From GCA-2701705 sp964342155 (GTDB taxonomy: Bacteria; Pseudomonadota; Gammaproteobacteria; GCA-002705445; GCA-002716945), in NCBI GenBank assembly GCA_964342155.1, contig CAYFEQ010000005.1:1-64000 (forward strand): a DNA stretch of 64,000 nucleotides, read 5' to 3'. A program made the position numbers and the translations under genes. Shown piece by piece: positions 1 through 8,789 of the stretch. The notes under the pieces are model-generated. The model saw nothing but the letters and a program-made list of their open reading frames with translations. It was not told the origin of the DNA and made no database searches. Every line of letters begins with the position of its first letter. Position 1 is the first letter of the stretch.

Positions 1-19
1 TACAAAGATAGAAATACAC

Positions 20-103
20 GCCCGGGTGGCGGAATTGGTAGACGCAAGGGACTTAAAATCCCTCGAGAGCAATCTCGTGCCGGTTCGACTCCGGCCCTGG
101 GCA
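20..103 (+). tRNA. tRNA-Leu, anticodon TAA
   Basis: Class II tRNA with a long variable arm. The 7-bp acceptor stem pairs 20-26 (GCCCGGG) with 96-102, with one G-U pair, and the discriminator base A is at 103. The anticodon stem AGGGA/TCCCT encloses the loop CTTAAAA, which places anticodon TAA at 54-56 and reads UUA leucine codons. The T-arm has the standard GGTTCGACTCC. No CCA is encoded, so it must be added after transcription. It lies 8 nt upstream of the next coding region; its promoter would be outside the window. Confidence 0.97.
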
Positions 104-111
104 ATAAAGAT

Positions 112-912
112 ATGAAAAAAACATATTTTATAGTTATTTTATTTATGATTACTGGGTGCTCGTCAAAGGGTTTGATTCCTATACCGACAAATTTGCTGCC
201 AGAACTTAATACATCTCCTTCCTCGTCGGCAAACTATGGGAGTTTCCCAAAAGAATATCAAAAATTATTGCAAACATATCTCAAAAAAAACCTAACTAAT
301 CCTCATAATGCTAAAGTTGAGTTTGTTAATACTCCAAGAAAAATCTCTGTTACACATCTAAATGATGAATTGTATGGATATCGTGTGTGCTTATCTATAG
401 ATCAAAAAAATAACAAAAATATATATACAGGATTTAGAAATCATTTCTTTTTAATTAAAGATGAATTAGTAATAATGCATCTTTATGATTCTGGATTGCT
501 CAAAATTCCATTTGAATTATGTGTACAGAGAACAGAAGAGAAGACACTGTATTTAGATGACATTGATGATGTGGTTCCAGAGGGTACTACAGTAGATGAA
601 ATGGATGATCCTTCATTGATTGAGCCAAAGATAAAAGAAGAACAAAAAATCTCTAAAGATATTTATATTGGATGCATAGTTGATGACAAAGAATATACAT
701 ATGTATTTAATGAATATAAGAACAGTTTAGATCAATCAATAGGTACAGCAACAAAATCTTTTATATCTGTTGAATTTTCTAAGACACATATATTTGGAAA
801 ATTAGATAATCAAGAAGTTTTAATTAATCGTGTTTCTGGCACAGTATATGTAACAGAATCAGGTGTTGAAAAACGTGGTCTATGTCAACTTAAAAACGAG
901 AGGAAATTTTAA
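112..912 (+). CDS. putative lipoprotein of unknown function
   Basis: A 266-residue protein beginning with a type II signal peptide: MKK, a hydrophobic stretch, then the lipobox ITGC with the lipidated Cys at residue 16. The rest is soluble and rich in acidic residues around 150-175, and I recognise no domain in it. It starts 8 nt after the tRNA-Leu and ends about 25 nt before the fhs promoter, so it probably belongs to the transcription unit reading in from the left edge. Lipidation and envelope location are well supported by the signal; function is unknown. Confidence 0.75.
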   Translation: MKKTYFIVILFMITGCSSKGLIPIPTNLLPELNTSPSSSANYGSFPKEYQKLLQTYLKKNLTNPHNAKVEFVNTPRKISVTHLNDELYGYRVCLSIDQKNNKNIYTGFRNHFFLIKDELVIMHLYDSGLLKIPFELCVQRTEEKTLYLDDIDDVVPEGTTVDEMDDPSLIEPKIKEEQKISKDIYIGCIVDDKEYTYVFNEYKNSLDQSIGTATKSFISVEFSKTHIFGKLDNQEVLINRVSGTVYVTESGVEKRGLCQLKNERKF

Positions 913-935
913 ACATTTTTGTTCAATAAGCGTGG

Positions 936-964
936 TTGAAGATTCATAAAAATAGGATTATAGT
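936..964 (+). promoter_or_regulatory. sigma-70-like promoter of fhs
   Basis: A -35 box TTGAAG (936-941), a 17-nt spacer and a -10 box TATAGT (959-964) lie in the only gap upstream of fhs. Transcription would start near 971. A strong ribosome binding site, AAGGGGG (974-980), follows 7 nt before the ATG at 988. Prediction from sequence only. Confidence 0.55.
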
Positions 965-987
965 GTTTAAGTTAAGGGGGAAACATA

Positions 988-2661
988 ATGAAAAGTGATA
1001 TTGAAATAGCTCAGGCAGCAAAAGCAGAAAAAATCATTGATGTTGCACAAAAGTTAGATATACCAGAAAATGCTCTAGAATTGCATGGGCATGACAAAGC
1101 TAAAATATCATTCGATTTCATAAATAGTTTAAAAAATAAACCAGATGGAAAGCTTATACTTGTTACAGCAATAAGCCCAACTCCCGCTGGAGAAGGAAAA
1201 ACTACAACATCGGTAGGCTTAGGTGATGCGCTTAACCATATTGGCAAAAAAGCTCTAGTCACTATTAGAGAACCTTCTCTTGGACCAGTTTTTGGAATGA
1301 AAGGTGGTGCCGCAGGTGGTGGTATGGCCCAAGTTATTCCTATGGAAGATATAAATTTACATTTCACTGGTGATTTTAATGCCATTCAATTAGCTAACAA
1401 TCTTCTTGCAGCAATGCTAGATAATCACATCCACCATGGAAATCAATTGAATATAGATGTAAGAAGGGTCACTTGGAAAAGAGTTCTTGATATGAATGAT
1501 AGAGCATTAAGAAAAACTGTTTGTTCTTTAGGATCTATTGGTAATGGTTTTCCTAGGGAAGATGGATTCGACATTGTTGTAGCATCTGAAATAATGGCAA
1601 TTTTTTGTCTATCTACGTCACTACAGGATTTGAAAGAAAGGCTCGGAAAAATAGTTGTTGCTTATACTCGTAAAAAAGAACCAATTCTAGCCAAACAAAT
1701 TAATGCTCATGGCGCAATGACAGTGTTGTTAAAGGATGCAATAAAACCGAATCTTGTGCAGACTTTAGAAAATAATCCAGCAATGATTCACGGTGGTCCG
1801 TTTGCTAATATAGCTCATGGATGTAATACCGTTATAGCAACACAAGCTTCACTCAAACTTGCAGATTATGTTGTCACAGAAGCTGGTTTTGGTGCGGATT
1901 TAGGAGCTGAAAAGTTTTTAGATATAAAATGTAGAAAAGCAAAACTTAAGCCTTCAGCAGTAGTCTTGGTAGCTACTATTAGAGCTTTAAAATATCATGG
2001 AGGATGTGCTTTAGAGGATCTAAATAAGGAGAGTGTTGATCATCTGCAAAAAGGTATTGTTAATTTAGAACGTCATGTCAATAATCTAAAAAACCATTAT
2101 GGACTACCAGTAGTAGTTGGAATAAATGGATTTACTTTTGATACTGACAAAGAACGAGAAGTTTTACAAAAAAAATCCAAAGAACTTGACGTGCCAATTG
2201 TATCCTCAACGCATTGGGCTGATGGTGGCAAAGGCGCTAAAGAACTTGCTGAAACAGTTGTAAAAACTATTGATGAAGCTGAAAATAATTTTAAATATTT
2301 ATATGAAGATAGTTTAGATCTTTGGTCTAAAATGGAAACTATTGCAAAACAAATATATGGAGCTGATGGAATTAGTGCTCCAAGCAATATAAGGAAACAA
2401 ATCGATGATTTACAAAATGCTGGTTATGGAGAATATCCAGTTTGTGTTGCTAAGACACAATATTCATTTTCAACAGATCCAACACTTAGAGGCGCACCTA
2501 CTGGTCACATTATACCAATAAGAGAAGTCCGCTTAGCAGCAGGAGCTGAATTTATAGTCATGGTTTGTGGAGATATTATGACTATGCCTGGATTACCTAA
2601 AGTTCCAGCAGCTGAAAAAATTGATTTAGATGCTAAAGGTAATATTGTAGGTTTATTCTAG
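988..2661 (+). CDS. fhs: formate--tetrahydrofolate ligase
   Basis: ATP-dependent ligation of formate to tetrahydrofolate, giving 10-formyl-THF for one-carbon metabolism in the cytoplasm. The 557 residues equal the usual family length. The nucleotide-binding loop PTPAGEGKTTTS is at about 65-76, followed by the very conserved segments REPSLGPVFGMKGGAAGGG and, later, TEAGFGADLGAEKF. It has its own promoter and a strong ribosome binding site and is unrelated in function to the glycan genes after it; only 16 nt separate it from the next gene, so some transcription may continue into them. A housekeeping gene marking the left flank of the glycan locus. Confidence 0.97.
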   Translation: MKSDIEIAQAAKAEKIIDVAQKLDIPENALELHGHDKAKISFDFINSLKNKPDGKLILVTAISPTPAGEGKTTTSVGLGDALNHIGKKALVTIREPSLGPVFGMKGGAAGGGMAQVIPMEDINLHFTGDFNAIQLANNLLAAMLDNHIHHGNQLNIDVRRVTWKRVLDMNDRALRKTVCSLGSIGNGFPREDGFDIVVASEIMAIFCLSTSLQDLKERLGKIVVAYTRKKEPILAKQINAHGAMTVLLKDAIKPNLVQTLENNPAMIHGGPFANIAHGCNTVIATQASLKLADYVVTEAGFGADLGAEKFLDIKCRKAKLKPSAVVLVATIRALKYHGGCALEDLNKESVDHLQKGIVNLERHVNNLKNHYGLPVVVGINGFTFDTDKEREVLQKKSKELDVPIVSSTHWADGGKGAKELAETVVKTIDEAENNFKYLYEDSLDLWSKMETIAKQIYGADGISAPSNIRKQIDDLQNAGYGEYPVCVAKTQYSFSTDPTLRGAPTGHIIPIREVRLAAGAEFIVMVCGDIMTMPGLPKVPAAEKIDLDAKGNIVGLF

Positions 2662-2677
2662 TTTCTAGCATACAACA

Positions 2678-4195
2678 GTGTCACATTTGCTTGAAAATAG
2701 AATAATTTTTTTTACACTCTCTTTATTTTTAGTCGCACTTGCTTGTTTAGGCCCTGAAGGCGTTCCTTTTAAACAATATATTTTGAACCTTGATTTTACG
2801 GAACTACAGGTACTTGCTAGTGAAAATGACTCATATTTTAGAGTACCAAATAGCCCGATACGCATAGCCATTTTTATTATTGCATTTTACGTAATGTTTC
2901 AATCATTGCGATTACCAATCAAGGAAAATGTTAAATTATCAACCACTTTAATTAAAGTTATTAATTATCTTATATTCTTATTCTTAATAGTAAATTTAAT
3001 TACAAATAATGGGTCAAATTTAATTTTTATCTCTTTATTTGCTATTTCAATGTTTTATATCCTCTTTAGAAAGAATATTATTGATGATGATTATTCACGT
3101 ATTGAAATATTGCTTCTATGCAGCATGTTTTTAATGTTTTTTATTACCATATTTTCTTCCATCTATCATGAATCATCCCTTACAGAAATTGATAATTACT
3201 CAAGATTCTTGTTATTTATTCCAATTTATTTGCTTCTCAGAGATATAAAAATTAATTTTACAGAATTTTATTTGATTATAAATATAGCATCTATTATTAC
3301 AGGGCTTGTTGCCCTTTATTACTTTTTTATTCTTGGTGAAATTAGAGTTTCAGTATATAGTAGCAGCGCAATTATTTATGGAAATATTAGTTTATTACTT
3401 ATGGTTTTTTCATATCTTACAATTAAACCATATAATGACTCATCTAAATCTCTTCTATTACCAACTCTAGGTGTATTTTTTGCTTTTGTCGCATGGTCAT
3501 TGACTGGAACACGAGGATCATTGTTGGGCGTAATAATATTATTATTGATTCTATTTTTTAATAGAAAATATAGAAAAGGAATCTTTATTCCAGATATTAA
3601 AGTTATAATTGCAAGCATATTCTTTTTTGGAATAGCAATTTCTCAAACAACTAATGTTCATAGATTCACAGAAGGTTTTAATAGCGGTTACAATTATATT
3701 GTTTATGGTGAGGAGACAAATTGGAAAAACCCAGATAGCATAATGCCTAGATTAATAATATGGAAAGGTTCCTATAATATCCTCAAAGATAATTTAATTT
3801 TTGGAGTAGGCCTTGATAAATTTAACATAAAATTATCAGAACAAATTAAAGATAAAAAAATACCGATGATAAGAAAAGATTTTAAAAACCCTACTGCAGG
3901 TTTGAATCATGCACACAACCAATATCTAGATATATTTGCTAAAATGGGTATTTTTGGTTTTATATTATTAATATTATTTTTATTAATAAATATAAATTTT
4001 TTCCATCAAAAATTTAAATCAAGCTCTTTACTGAAACAAAATATTGCCCTTTTTGGTATGACTACCATTGTCATGTATATGTCTCATATGATGACACATG
4101 CAGTTTTCTCACATCATCACTCAACAATTTTTATGTTAATGGTATTAATATTATTCTTTTCTTCTATAATTAATTTAGAGAAAAGAGGAAATTAA
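2678..4195 (+). CDS. O-antigen ligase/polymerase family membrane protein (WaaL/Wzy-like)
   Basis: A 505-residue polytopic membrane protein with roughly ten or more hydrophobic helices and a large periplasmic loop between about 320 and 420. The loop ends in a His-containing NHAHNQYLDIFAKMG segment (near 405-420), typical of the Wzy_C family of O-antigen ligases and polymerases. Known members join undecaprenyl-linked glycan to lipid A-core (WaaL) or polymerise repeat units (Wzy). A second polymerase-like protein lies at 42651-43964, so this one may be the ligase, but sequence alone cannot separate the roles. The start is GTG at 2678; the next gene begins immediately after its stop codon. Confidence 0.8.
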   Translation: MSHLLENRIIFFTLSLFLVALACLGPEGVPFKQYILNLDFTELQVLASENDSYFRVPNSPIRIAIFIIAFYVMFQSLRLPIKENVKLSTTLIKVINYLIFLFLIVNLITNNGSNLIFISLFAISMFYILFRKNIIDDDYSRIEILLLCSMFLMFFITIFSSIYHESSLTEIDNYSRFLLFIPIYLLLRDIKINFTEFYLIINIASIITGLVALYYFFILGEIRVSVYSSSAIIYGNISLLLMVFSYLTIKPYNDSSKSLLLPTLGVFFAFVAWSLTGTRGSLLGVIILLLILFFNRKYRKGIFIPDIKVIIASIFFFGIAISQTTNVHRFTEGFNSGYNYIVYGEETNWKNPDSIMPRLIIWKGSYNILKDNLIFGVGLDKFNIKLSEQIKDKKIPMIRKDFKNPTAGLNHAHNQYLDIFAKMGIFGFILLILFLLININFFHQKFKSSSLLKQNIALFGMTTIVMYMSHMMTHAVFSHHHSTIFMLMVLILFFSSIINLEKRGN

Positions 4196-5518
4196 ATGAA
4201 AATAACAATTATTGGGACAGGGTATGTTGGTTTAGTCACAGGTGCATGTTTTGCAGATGCTGGTCATACTGTTACTTGTTTAGATAATAATAAATTAAAA
4301 ATAGAGAACCTAAAGCAAGGGATCATGCCAATTTATGAAAAAAAATTAAAAAACCTTATTGAATCAAACTATAGGGAAAAAAGATTATTTTTTACTACTT
4401 CATACAAAGATGCATTAAAATCTTCAAAAATAGTTTTTATTGCAGTTGATACACCTCCAAAAAAAAATGGTCAAGCCAATCTGAGTTCAATAAAAAATGT
4501 TTGTATTGAATTGTCTAAATATATAAAAACTGGACTCATAATAGTTGAAAAATCAACTGTTCCTGTGGGAACATCTGATTATATAAAAAAAACTATTAAG
4601 AGCAATCTAGCTAAATCTAAAAGGAATTTAAAGTTTCACGTTGTATCTAATCCTGAATTTCTTAAAGAAGGTACGGCTATAGATGACTTTATTAAACCAG
4701 ATAGAATTATAATAGGTCTTGAAGACCTATCCTTAAAAGAGATCTTTGAAAACCTTTATCGACCATTCAATCGTAGATATGAAAAGATCCATTTTATGGA
4801 TATAAAGTCTGCAGAATTGACTAAGTATGCTGCAAATGCAATGTTAGCAACAAAAATAAGCTTTATTAATGAACTATCTAATATTGCAGATAAAGTTAAC
4901 GCAGACATTGATTTTGTTAGAAAGGGTATTGGTGCTGATAAAAGAATAGGGTATGAATTTTTGTATCCAGGCTGTGGATATGGAGGTTCTTGCTTACCTA
5001 AAGATGTTGATGCCTTGATAAATATTGCACTTACTAATAAATATAATCCTGATTTATTATCATCAGTAGCAAAAGTTAATCAGCGACAAAAAATAATTAT
5101 GTATAAAAAAGTTAAACAGTTTTTTAAAGATAAACTAAAAGGAAAAAAGATTTCTATCTGGGGACTATCATTCAAACCAAATACTGATGACACTAGGTCA
5201 GCGCCTAGCATAGACACTATAAAATCTTTAATAAAAGATGGCGCTATAATTAATGCATATGATCCAGTTGCGAGTCTTAAAAAAGACTTCTCTAAGTTTA
5301 AGAAAAATTACAGCGAATCATCTAATGCAATGGATACAATTAAAAAAGCTGATGCCCTTTTAATTTTTACAGAATGGAAAGAATTCTGGTCAATTGATTT
5401 GAATATTTTTAAAAAACTTATGAAACAACCAGTTATTTTTGATGGAAGAAATATTTATACACCTAAAATTATGAAAAAATATAAAATAAAATATTTTAGT
5501 TTTGGAAGAAAGGCCTAA
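4196..5518 (+). CDS. ugd: UDP-glucose/UDP-sugar 6-dehydrogenase
   Basis: NAD-dependent four-electron oxidation of a UDP-hexose to its uronic acid, making an acidic sugar for the surface glycan. The N-terminal Rossmann motif GTGYVGLVTG (7-16) and the catalytic Cys266 in GCGYGGSCLPKD are intact. The C-terminal UDP-binding domain carries the conserved SIWGLSFKPNTDDTR segment near 314-328. At 440 residues it matches the Ugd/TuaD type. Substrate could be UDP-Glc or an N-acetylated UDP-sugar; UDP-Glc is the default. It starts directly after the stop of the WaaL-like gene and is followed by a glycosyltransferase. Confidence 0.92.
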   Translation: MKITIIGTGYVGLVTGACFADAGHTVTCLDNNKLKIENLKQGIMPIYEKKLKNLIESNYREKRLFFTTSYKDALKSSKIVFIAVDTPPKKNGQANLSSIKNVCIELSKYIKTGLIIVEKSTVPVGTSDYIKKTIKSNLAKSKRNLKFHVVSNPEFLKEGTAIDDFIKPDRIIIGLEDLSLKEIFENLYRPFNRRYEKIHFMDIKSAELTKYAANAMLATKISFINELSNIADKVNADIDFVRKGIGADKRIGYEFLYPGCGYGGSCLPKDVDALINIALTNKYNPDLLSSVAKVNQRQKIIMYKKVKQFFKDKLKGKKISIWGLSFKPNTDDTRSAPSIDTIKSLIKDGAIINAYDPVASLKKDFSKFKKNYSESSNAMDTIKKADALLIFTEWKEFWSIDLNIFKKLMKQPVIFDGRNIYTPKIMKKYKIKYFSFGRKA

Positions 5519-5533
5519 TTAAGGCAAAGTTTA

Positions 5534-6475
5534 ATGAATATAAGTGTAATCATACCTTACTTTAATGAATCATCTACAATTATTCAGACCTTAAATGAAT
5601 TAAAAGATCAAAGCTTAAAGCCAAAAGAAGTTATATTAGTTGATTCAGGCTCTAATGACTCTACATCACAAATAATCAATCAATGGATAGTTGATAATAA
5701 CTTAAAAGAAAAGTATAAAAATATCTACTCTGGAAAAATGAGTCCAAGTTCATCCATTAATTTAGGACTTAATAATATTAAAAGTGAAATAATTGCCTAT
5801 ATAGATTGTGGGCTTGCAATTCCCAGTGATTGGCTTAAAAAAAACCTTTCTCTTATGATAGAGAATTCATCAGATATTGTTTCGATGCGTATACACACAG
5901 TAGGCACAAATATAATCGACAAATCATTTATCGCTCAGACATATGGATACATGCAGTCAACGATTTGTCTTCCAGGATCATTAATAAAAAGATCTGTATT
6001 TGAAAAGATAGGGAAATTTCTAGAAAATGTTAGATCTGGTTATGATGTAGATTTTGTAAATCGCATAAACTCTAATAACATTAAAAGAACAATCAATTAT
6101 GATCTTCAATCTTTATCTTATAGAGATATAAATTATACAGATAATTTGATTCATGGATTTAAAAAAGTCTTTAGCTATTCATTGGCAGGCTGGAAAACTG
6201 TTGGTGATAAAAAGCCCATATTTTATTTTTCTTTTATTTTTCTTTTATTTTTATCATTTTTATATGGAACTACCTATTTATTTCTTTATTTTTATCTTAT
6301 TGTTCGAGGATACATAGTGCCTTATATTAAATCATATAAAAATTATTTATTTACAATACCTAGTTTTATTATTTTTTTACCTATTTCATGTCTTGTTATT
6401 GATGTTGCAAGGATTTCAGGTTATCTTTTTAGTCTGTTTAGGACAAATCAAAGGGATCCAGGTTTAAAATCATGA
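5534..6475 (+). CDS. family 2 glycosyltransferase with C-terminal membrane helices
   Basis: An inverting GT-A glycosyltransferase of 313 residues. The N-terminus MNISVIIPYFNES, followed by ILVDSGSNDST, is the nucleotide-sugar binding half of the GT2 fold. The acceptor-side region is around residues 150-190. Two hydrophobic helices at about 230-258 and 278-300 anchor it in the inner membrane, as in ExoA-like enzymes. Donor and acceptor cannot be read from sequence. It overlaps the next gene by 4 nt, so the two are translationally coupled. Confidence 0.85.
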   Translation: MNISVIIPYFNESSTIIQTLNELKDQSLKPKEVILVDSGSNDSTSQIINQWIVDNNLKEKYKNIYSGKMSPSSSINLGLNNIKSEIIAYIDCGLAIPSDWLKKNLSLMIENSSDIVSMRIHTVGTNIIDKSFIAQTYGYMQSTICLPGSLIKRSVFEKIGKFLENVRSGYDVDFVNRINSNNIKRTINYDLQSLSYRDINYTDNLIHGFKKVFSYSLAGWKTVGDKKPIFYFSFIFLLFLSFLYGTTYLFLYFYLIVRGYIVPYIKSYKNYLFTIPSFIIFLPISCLVIDVARISGYLFSLFRTNQRDPGLKS

Positions 6476-7161
6476 ACAAAAATATTAACCTACCAGCTTT
6501 AATCCTATGTGGGGGGAAGGGTTTGAGATTAAGGCCAATAACCAAAGATACTCCAAAACCACTAATAAGGATCAATGCTAAGCCAATTTTGTATTACATA
6601 ATTAATCATTTACAGAACCAAGGGATTAACGAATTCATAATTGCTACAGGTTATAAATCAAATAAAATTGAATCATTTATGAAGAATCAATTTAATAAAT
6701 TATCATATCAGATTGTAAACTCTGGGAATGTAAGTATTTTACAACGTATTAAAGACTCTCTCAAAGTCATTAATAATGATTTTTTATTATGTTACGGAGA
6801 TACTATTACAGATATAAATATACAAAAACTTATCAAACATCATAAAAAGCATTCTAATCTAGTGACAATTTCATCATATCCAATAACAATCCCATTTGGA
6901 GTAATGAAGACAAAAAATAATTTTGTTTATTCATTTGATGAAAAACCAGTTTTAGAAGATGTAATGAATATAGGCTATTATTATTTTTCTAAAGAATCAC
7001 ATAAGATTATTTTAAAGAAAAAAGATTTAGTTGATTTAATTAAAGAATTAATAAAAAAGAAAAAACTTACTTGTTACAATCATAAAGGGATACATATAAC
7101 AATAAATACTGTTACAGAGCTTGAATATGCGCATAAAAACATTTCAAAAATATACAAGTAG
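6472..7161 (+). CDS. sugar-1-phosphate nucleotidyltransferase (RfbF-like)
   Basis: A 229-residue nucleotidyltransferase of the GT-A-like family that joins a sugar-1-phosphate to an NTP. The signature LCGGKGLRLRPITKDTPKPL is near residues 12-31, with Asp in the later CYGDTITD segment likely binding metal. The N-terminal stretch with KPILYYIINHLQNQGINEFI resembles glucose-1-phosphate cytidylyltransferase (RfbF). The following gene is a CDP-glucose 4,6-dehydratase-like enzyme, which supports production of a CDP- (or other NDP-) 6-deoxy sugar. Base specificity is inferred from context only. Confidence 0.75.
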   Translation: MNKNINLPALILCGGKGLRLRPITKDTPKPLIRINAKPILYYIINHLQNQGINEFIIATGYKSNKIESFMKNQFNKLSYQIVNSGNVSILQRIKDSLKVINNDFLLCYGDTITDINIQKLIKHHKKHSNLVTISSYPITIPFGVMKTKNNFVYSFDEKPVLEDVMNIGYYYFSKESHKIILKKKDLVDLIKELIKKKKLTCYNHKGIHITINTVTELEYAHKNISKIYK

Positions 7162-8185
7162 AAAATTCTGGAGAAATAAAACAGTTTTAATAACTGGAAT
7201 AAACGGATTTGTTGGTGGAAACTTAGCTAAACATCTATTATCTTGTGGTGCAATAATAATAGGCATTACTAATAGTAATAAAAAAAATAAATTCCTTAAA
7301 TTTGAAAATATTATTGATAAAATAAAATTACATACTGTTGATATAAAAAACTACGATAAATTATCTAAAATATTCTCACTCTATAAAATTGATATATGTT
7401 TTCATCTTGCTGCTCAAGTAGATGTTAATATAGCTAGATTAAACCCATATAATACTTTTGAAACAAATATCAAAGGCACATATAATCTTTTAGAATTACT
7501 TAGGAATCACGATAGTATAAAATCAATTATCATTGCTTCATCTGATAAAGCTTATGGTGAATATAAATCTCAAGATCTTCCTTATACTGAAAAACATGAT
7601 TTAAGACCCATCTATCCTTATGATGTTTCTAAAGCTTCAGCTGATTTGATATCTAAATCGTACTCTTCAAATTTATATAAAATGCCTATTATAATTACGA
7701 GATTTGCAAATATTTTTGGACCTGGACAGTTAAATTTTACAGCACTGATACCAGACTGCATTCTAGCTAATTTAGGCCATAGAAAATTCATACCTAGAGG
7801 CAGCGGAGTAAATAAAAGAGACTTTCTTTTTGTTGATGATGTAAGTGATTTATATATTTGTCTTGCTTATAATCTATGCAACGAAAAGAAATTTATTGGT
7901 GAAGTTTATAATGCAGGAACAGGTGATGGATATAGGGTTAAGGATATAATTAAAAAGATTTGTTCTTTGAATAATAATAAAAAACTTTATGATGAAATTA
8001 AGAAAGATCTAAGAAATAAAAAATTAATTGGTGAAATAACACATCAATTTATGAATCATAAAAAGATTTCAAAAGATTTCAACTGGATGCCTAAGCATAA
8101 CCTCGAAGATGGCTTAATGAAATCAATCATATGGTACAAAAAATTCCTAAAAACCTATAGCTACAAGTATTTCATTGACAAATAA
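7121..8185 (+). CDS. NDP-sugar 4,6-dehydratase (CDP-glucose 4,6-dehydratase-like)
   Basis: An extended-SDR enzyme of 354 residues. The NAD-binding motif TGINGFVGG follows an FWRNKTVLI stretch that is typical of CDP-glucose 4,6-dehydratase (RfbG). The active-site segment SSDKAYG and the catalytic Tyr/Lys pair YDVSK are present. It probably converts the NDP-sugar made by the preceding nucleotidyltransferase into a 4-keto-6-deoxy sugar. The start at 7121 overlaps the preceding gene by 41 nt; ATG at 7127 is an alternative. It is the last gene before the rfaH promoter, which starts inside its final codons. Confidence 0.8.
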   Translation: MNMRIKTFQKYTSRKFWRNKTVLITGINGFVGGNLAKHLLSCGAIIIGITNSNKKNKFLKFENIIDKIKLHTVDIKNYDKLSKIFSLYKIDICFHLAAQVDVNIARLNPYNTFETNIKGTYNLLELLRNHDSIKSIIIASSDKAYGEYKSQDLPYTEKHDLRPIYPYDVSKASADLISKSYSSNLYKMPIIITRFANIFGPGQLNFTALIPDCILANLGHRKFIPRGSGVNKRDFLFVDDVSDLYICLAYNLCNEKKFIGEVYNAGTGDGYRVKDIIKKICSLNNNKKLYDEIKKDLRNKKLIGEITHQFMNHKKISKDFNWMPKHNLEDGLMKSIIWYKKFLKTYSYKYFIDK

Positions 8186-8203
8186 GTCAACAATTACTAT
8201 TAT
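8175..8203 (+). promoter_or_regulatory. rfaH promoter
   Basis: A consensus -35 box TTGACA (8175-8180), a 17-nt spacer and a -10 box TATTAT (8198-8203) overlap the end of the preceding gene. The expected start is near 8210, only some 13 nt before the rfaH ATG, so the leader would hold little more than the AGGGG ribosome binding site (8209-8213). This is the best promoter match I found in the window. Confidence 0.7.
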
Positions 8204-8219
8204 GTTCAAGGGGTGAACA
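8203..8219 (+). promoter_or_regulatory. palindromic operator candidate over the rfaH transcription start
   Basis: TGTTCA (8203-8208), AGGGG, TGAACA (8214-8219): a perfect 6-bp inverted repeat with a 5-nt centre. It begins on the last base of the -10 box and covers the predicted start, the classical position for a repressor. The same half-sites and spacing recur at the next promoter (8761-8777). Because transcription should start near 8210, the left arm would not be in the RNA, so a DNA operator fits better than an RNA hairpin. The MarR-type regulator at 8889 is the obvious candidate binder. Confidence 0.5.
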
Positions 8220-8222
8220 AGT

Positions 8223-8717
8223 ATGTGGATTGTTGCGCAGACTAAGGTAAGGCAAGAAAGAAAAGCTGAAAATAACCTTAAAAATCAAGGGTTTAACTGC
8301 TATCTACCTGTTGTAATAACAAAAAAATACGCAAAAAACATATGGATAAAGACCCAAGAAGTACTATTTTCACGCTATATCTTTATTAAATTCAATGATT
8401 ATCAGCATAATATAAGTAAAATTAATAGTACTTTTGGCATTTCTAGACTACTTGTAAACCAAGAAACGCTTACTCCATATACAATTCAAGATAATTACAT
8501 CGATCTTCTTAGATCAAAAATACATAAAAATAATACTATAGATATCAATAACTTAAAGAAGGGTGACAAAGTTAAGGTAACTAAAGGAGCACTATCAAAT
8601 CTAACAGGCATATTCCTTGAAAAATGTGGCAATCTTAGATCTAAGCTCTTTTTAAGCCTTTTGAACCAGAAATGCTCAATAGTTATAGATAATACTGATA
8701 TAAAGCGTCAATTTTAA
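8223..8717 (+). CDS. rfaH: transcription antiterminator RfaH (NusG paralogue)
   Basis: A 164-residue protein (E. coli RfaH has 162) with an N-terminal NGN domain (about 1-100: MWIVAQTKV, then CYLPVV and LFSRYIFIKF) and a C-terminal KOW domain (about 108-164) whose LKKGDKVKVTKGAL and LFLSLLNQK pattern follows RfaH rather than general NusG. RfaH binds RNA polymerase paused at an ops element and suppresses Rho termination while recruiting ribosomes. A perfect ops site lies 73 nt past the stop codon, at the head of the long glycan unit, so its target is evident. It has its own promoter with an operator-like palindrome. Confidence 0.93.
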   Translation: MWIVAQTKVRQERKAENNLKNQGFNCYLPVVITKKYAKNIWIKTQEVLFSRYIFIKFNDYQHNISKINSTFGISRLLVNQETLTPYTIQDNYIDLLRSKIHKNNTIDINNLKKGDKVKVTKGALSNLTGIFLEKCGNLRSKLFLSLLNQKCSIVIDNTDIKRQF

Positions 8718-8727
8718 CTAATTCTCC

Positions 8728-8756
8728 TTGATTTCATTACATTTCTTGAATATTAT
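8728..8756 (+). promoter_or_regulatory. promoter of the long glycan operon
   Basis: A -35-like box TTGATT (8728-8733), a 17-nt spacer and a -10 box TATTAT (8751-8756). The start would be near 8763, so the ops element would lie about 27 nt into the transcript. The -10 box is identical to that of rfaH, and the same palindrome follows it. The 171-nt gap 8718-8888 holds this promoter, the palindrome and ops; I saw no clear terminator for rfaH in it. Confidence 0.5.
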
Positions 8757-8783
8757 TATATGTTCATTTGTTGAACATATAAT
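8755..8783 (+). promoter_or_regulatory. long palindrome (operator candidate) upstream of ops
   Basis: A perfect 12-bp inverted repeat: left arm 8755-8766 and right arm 8772-8783, separated by TTTGT. Its core TGTTCA-N5-TGAACA (8761-8777) has the same half-sites and spacing as the palindrome at 8203-8219. It covers the expected start of the glycan operon and ends 6 nt before ops. No T-run follows, so it is not a standard terminator. A repressor site shared with rfaH is the simplest reading. Confidence 0.55.
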
Positions 8784-8789
8784 TCAACC

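Noticed and set aside
1011..1385. Long open frame on the minus strand inside fhs
   Set aside because: Shadow of a strongly conserved gene: no ribosome binding site and no recognisable protein. Other minus-strand frames inside plus-strand genes were dropped for the same reason.
8203..8219. Reading the palindrome as an RNA hairpin that holds the rfaH ribosome binding site in its loop
   Set aside because: The promoter boxes place the transcript start near 8210, so the left arm would not be transcribed. It stays possible only for readthrough from upstream.
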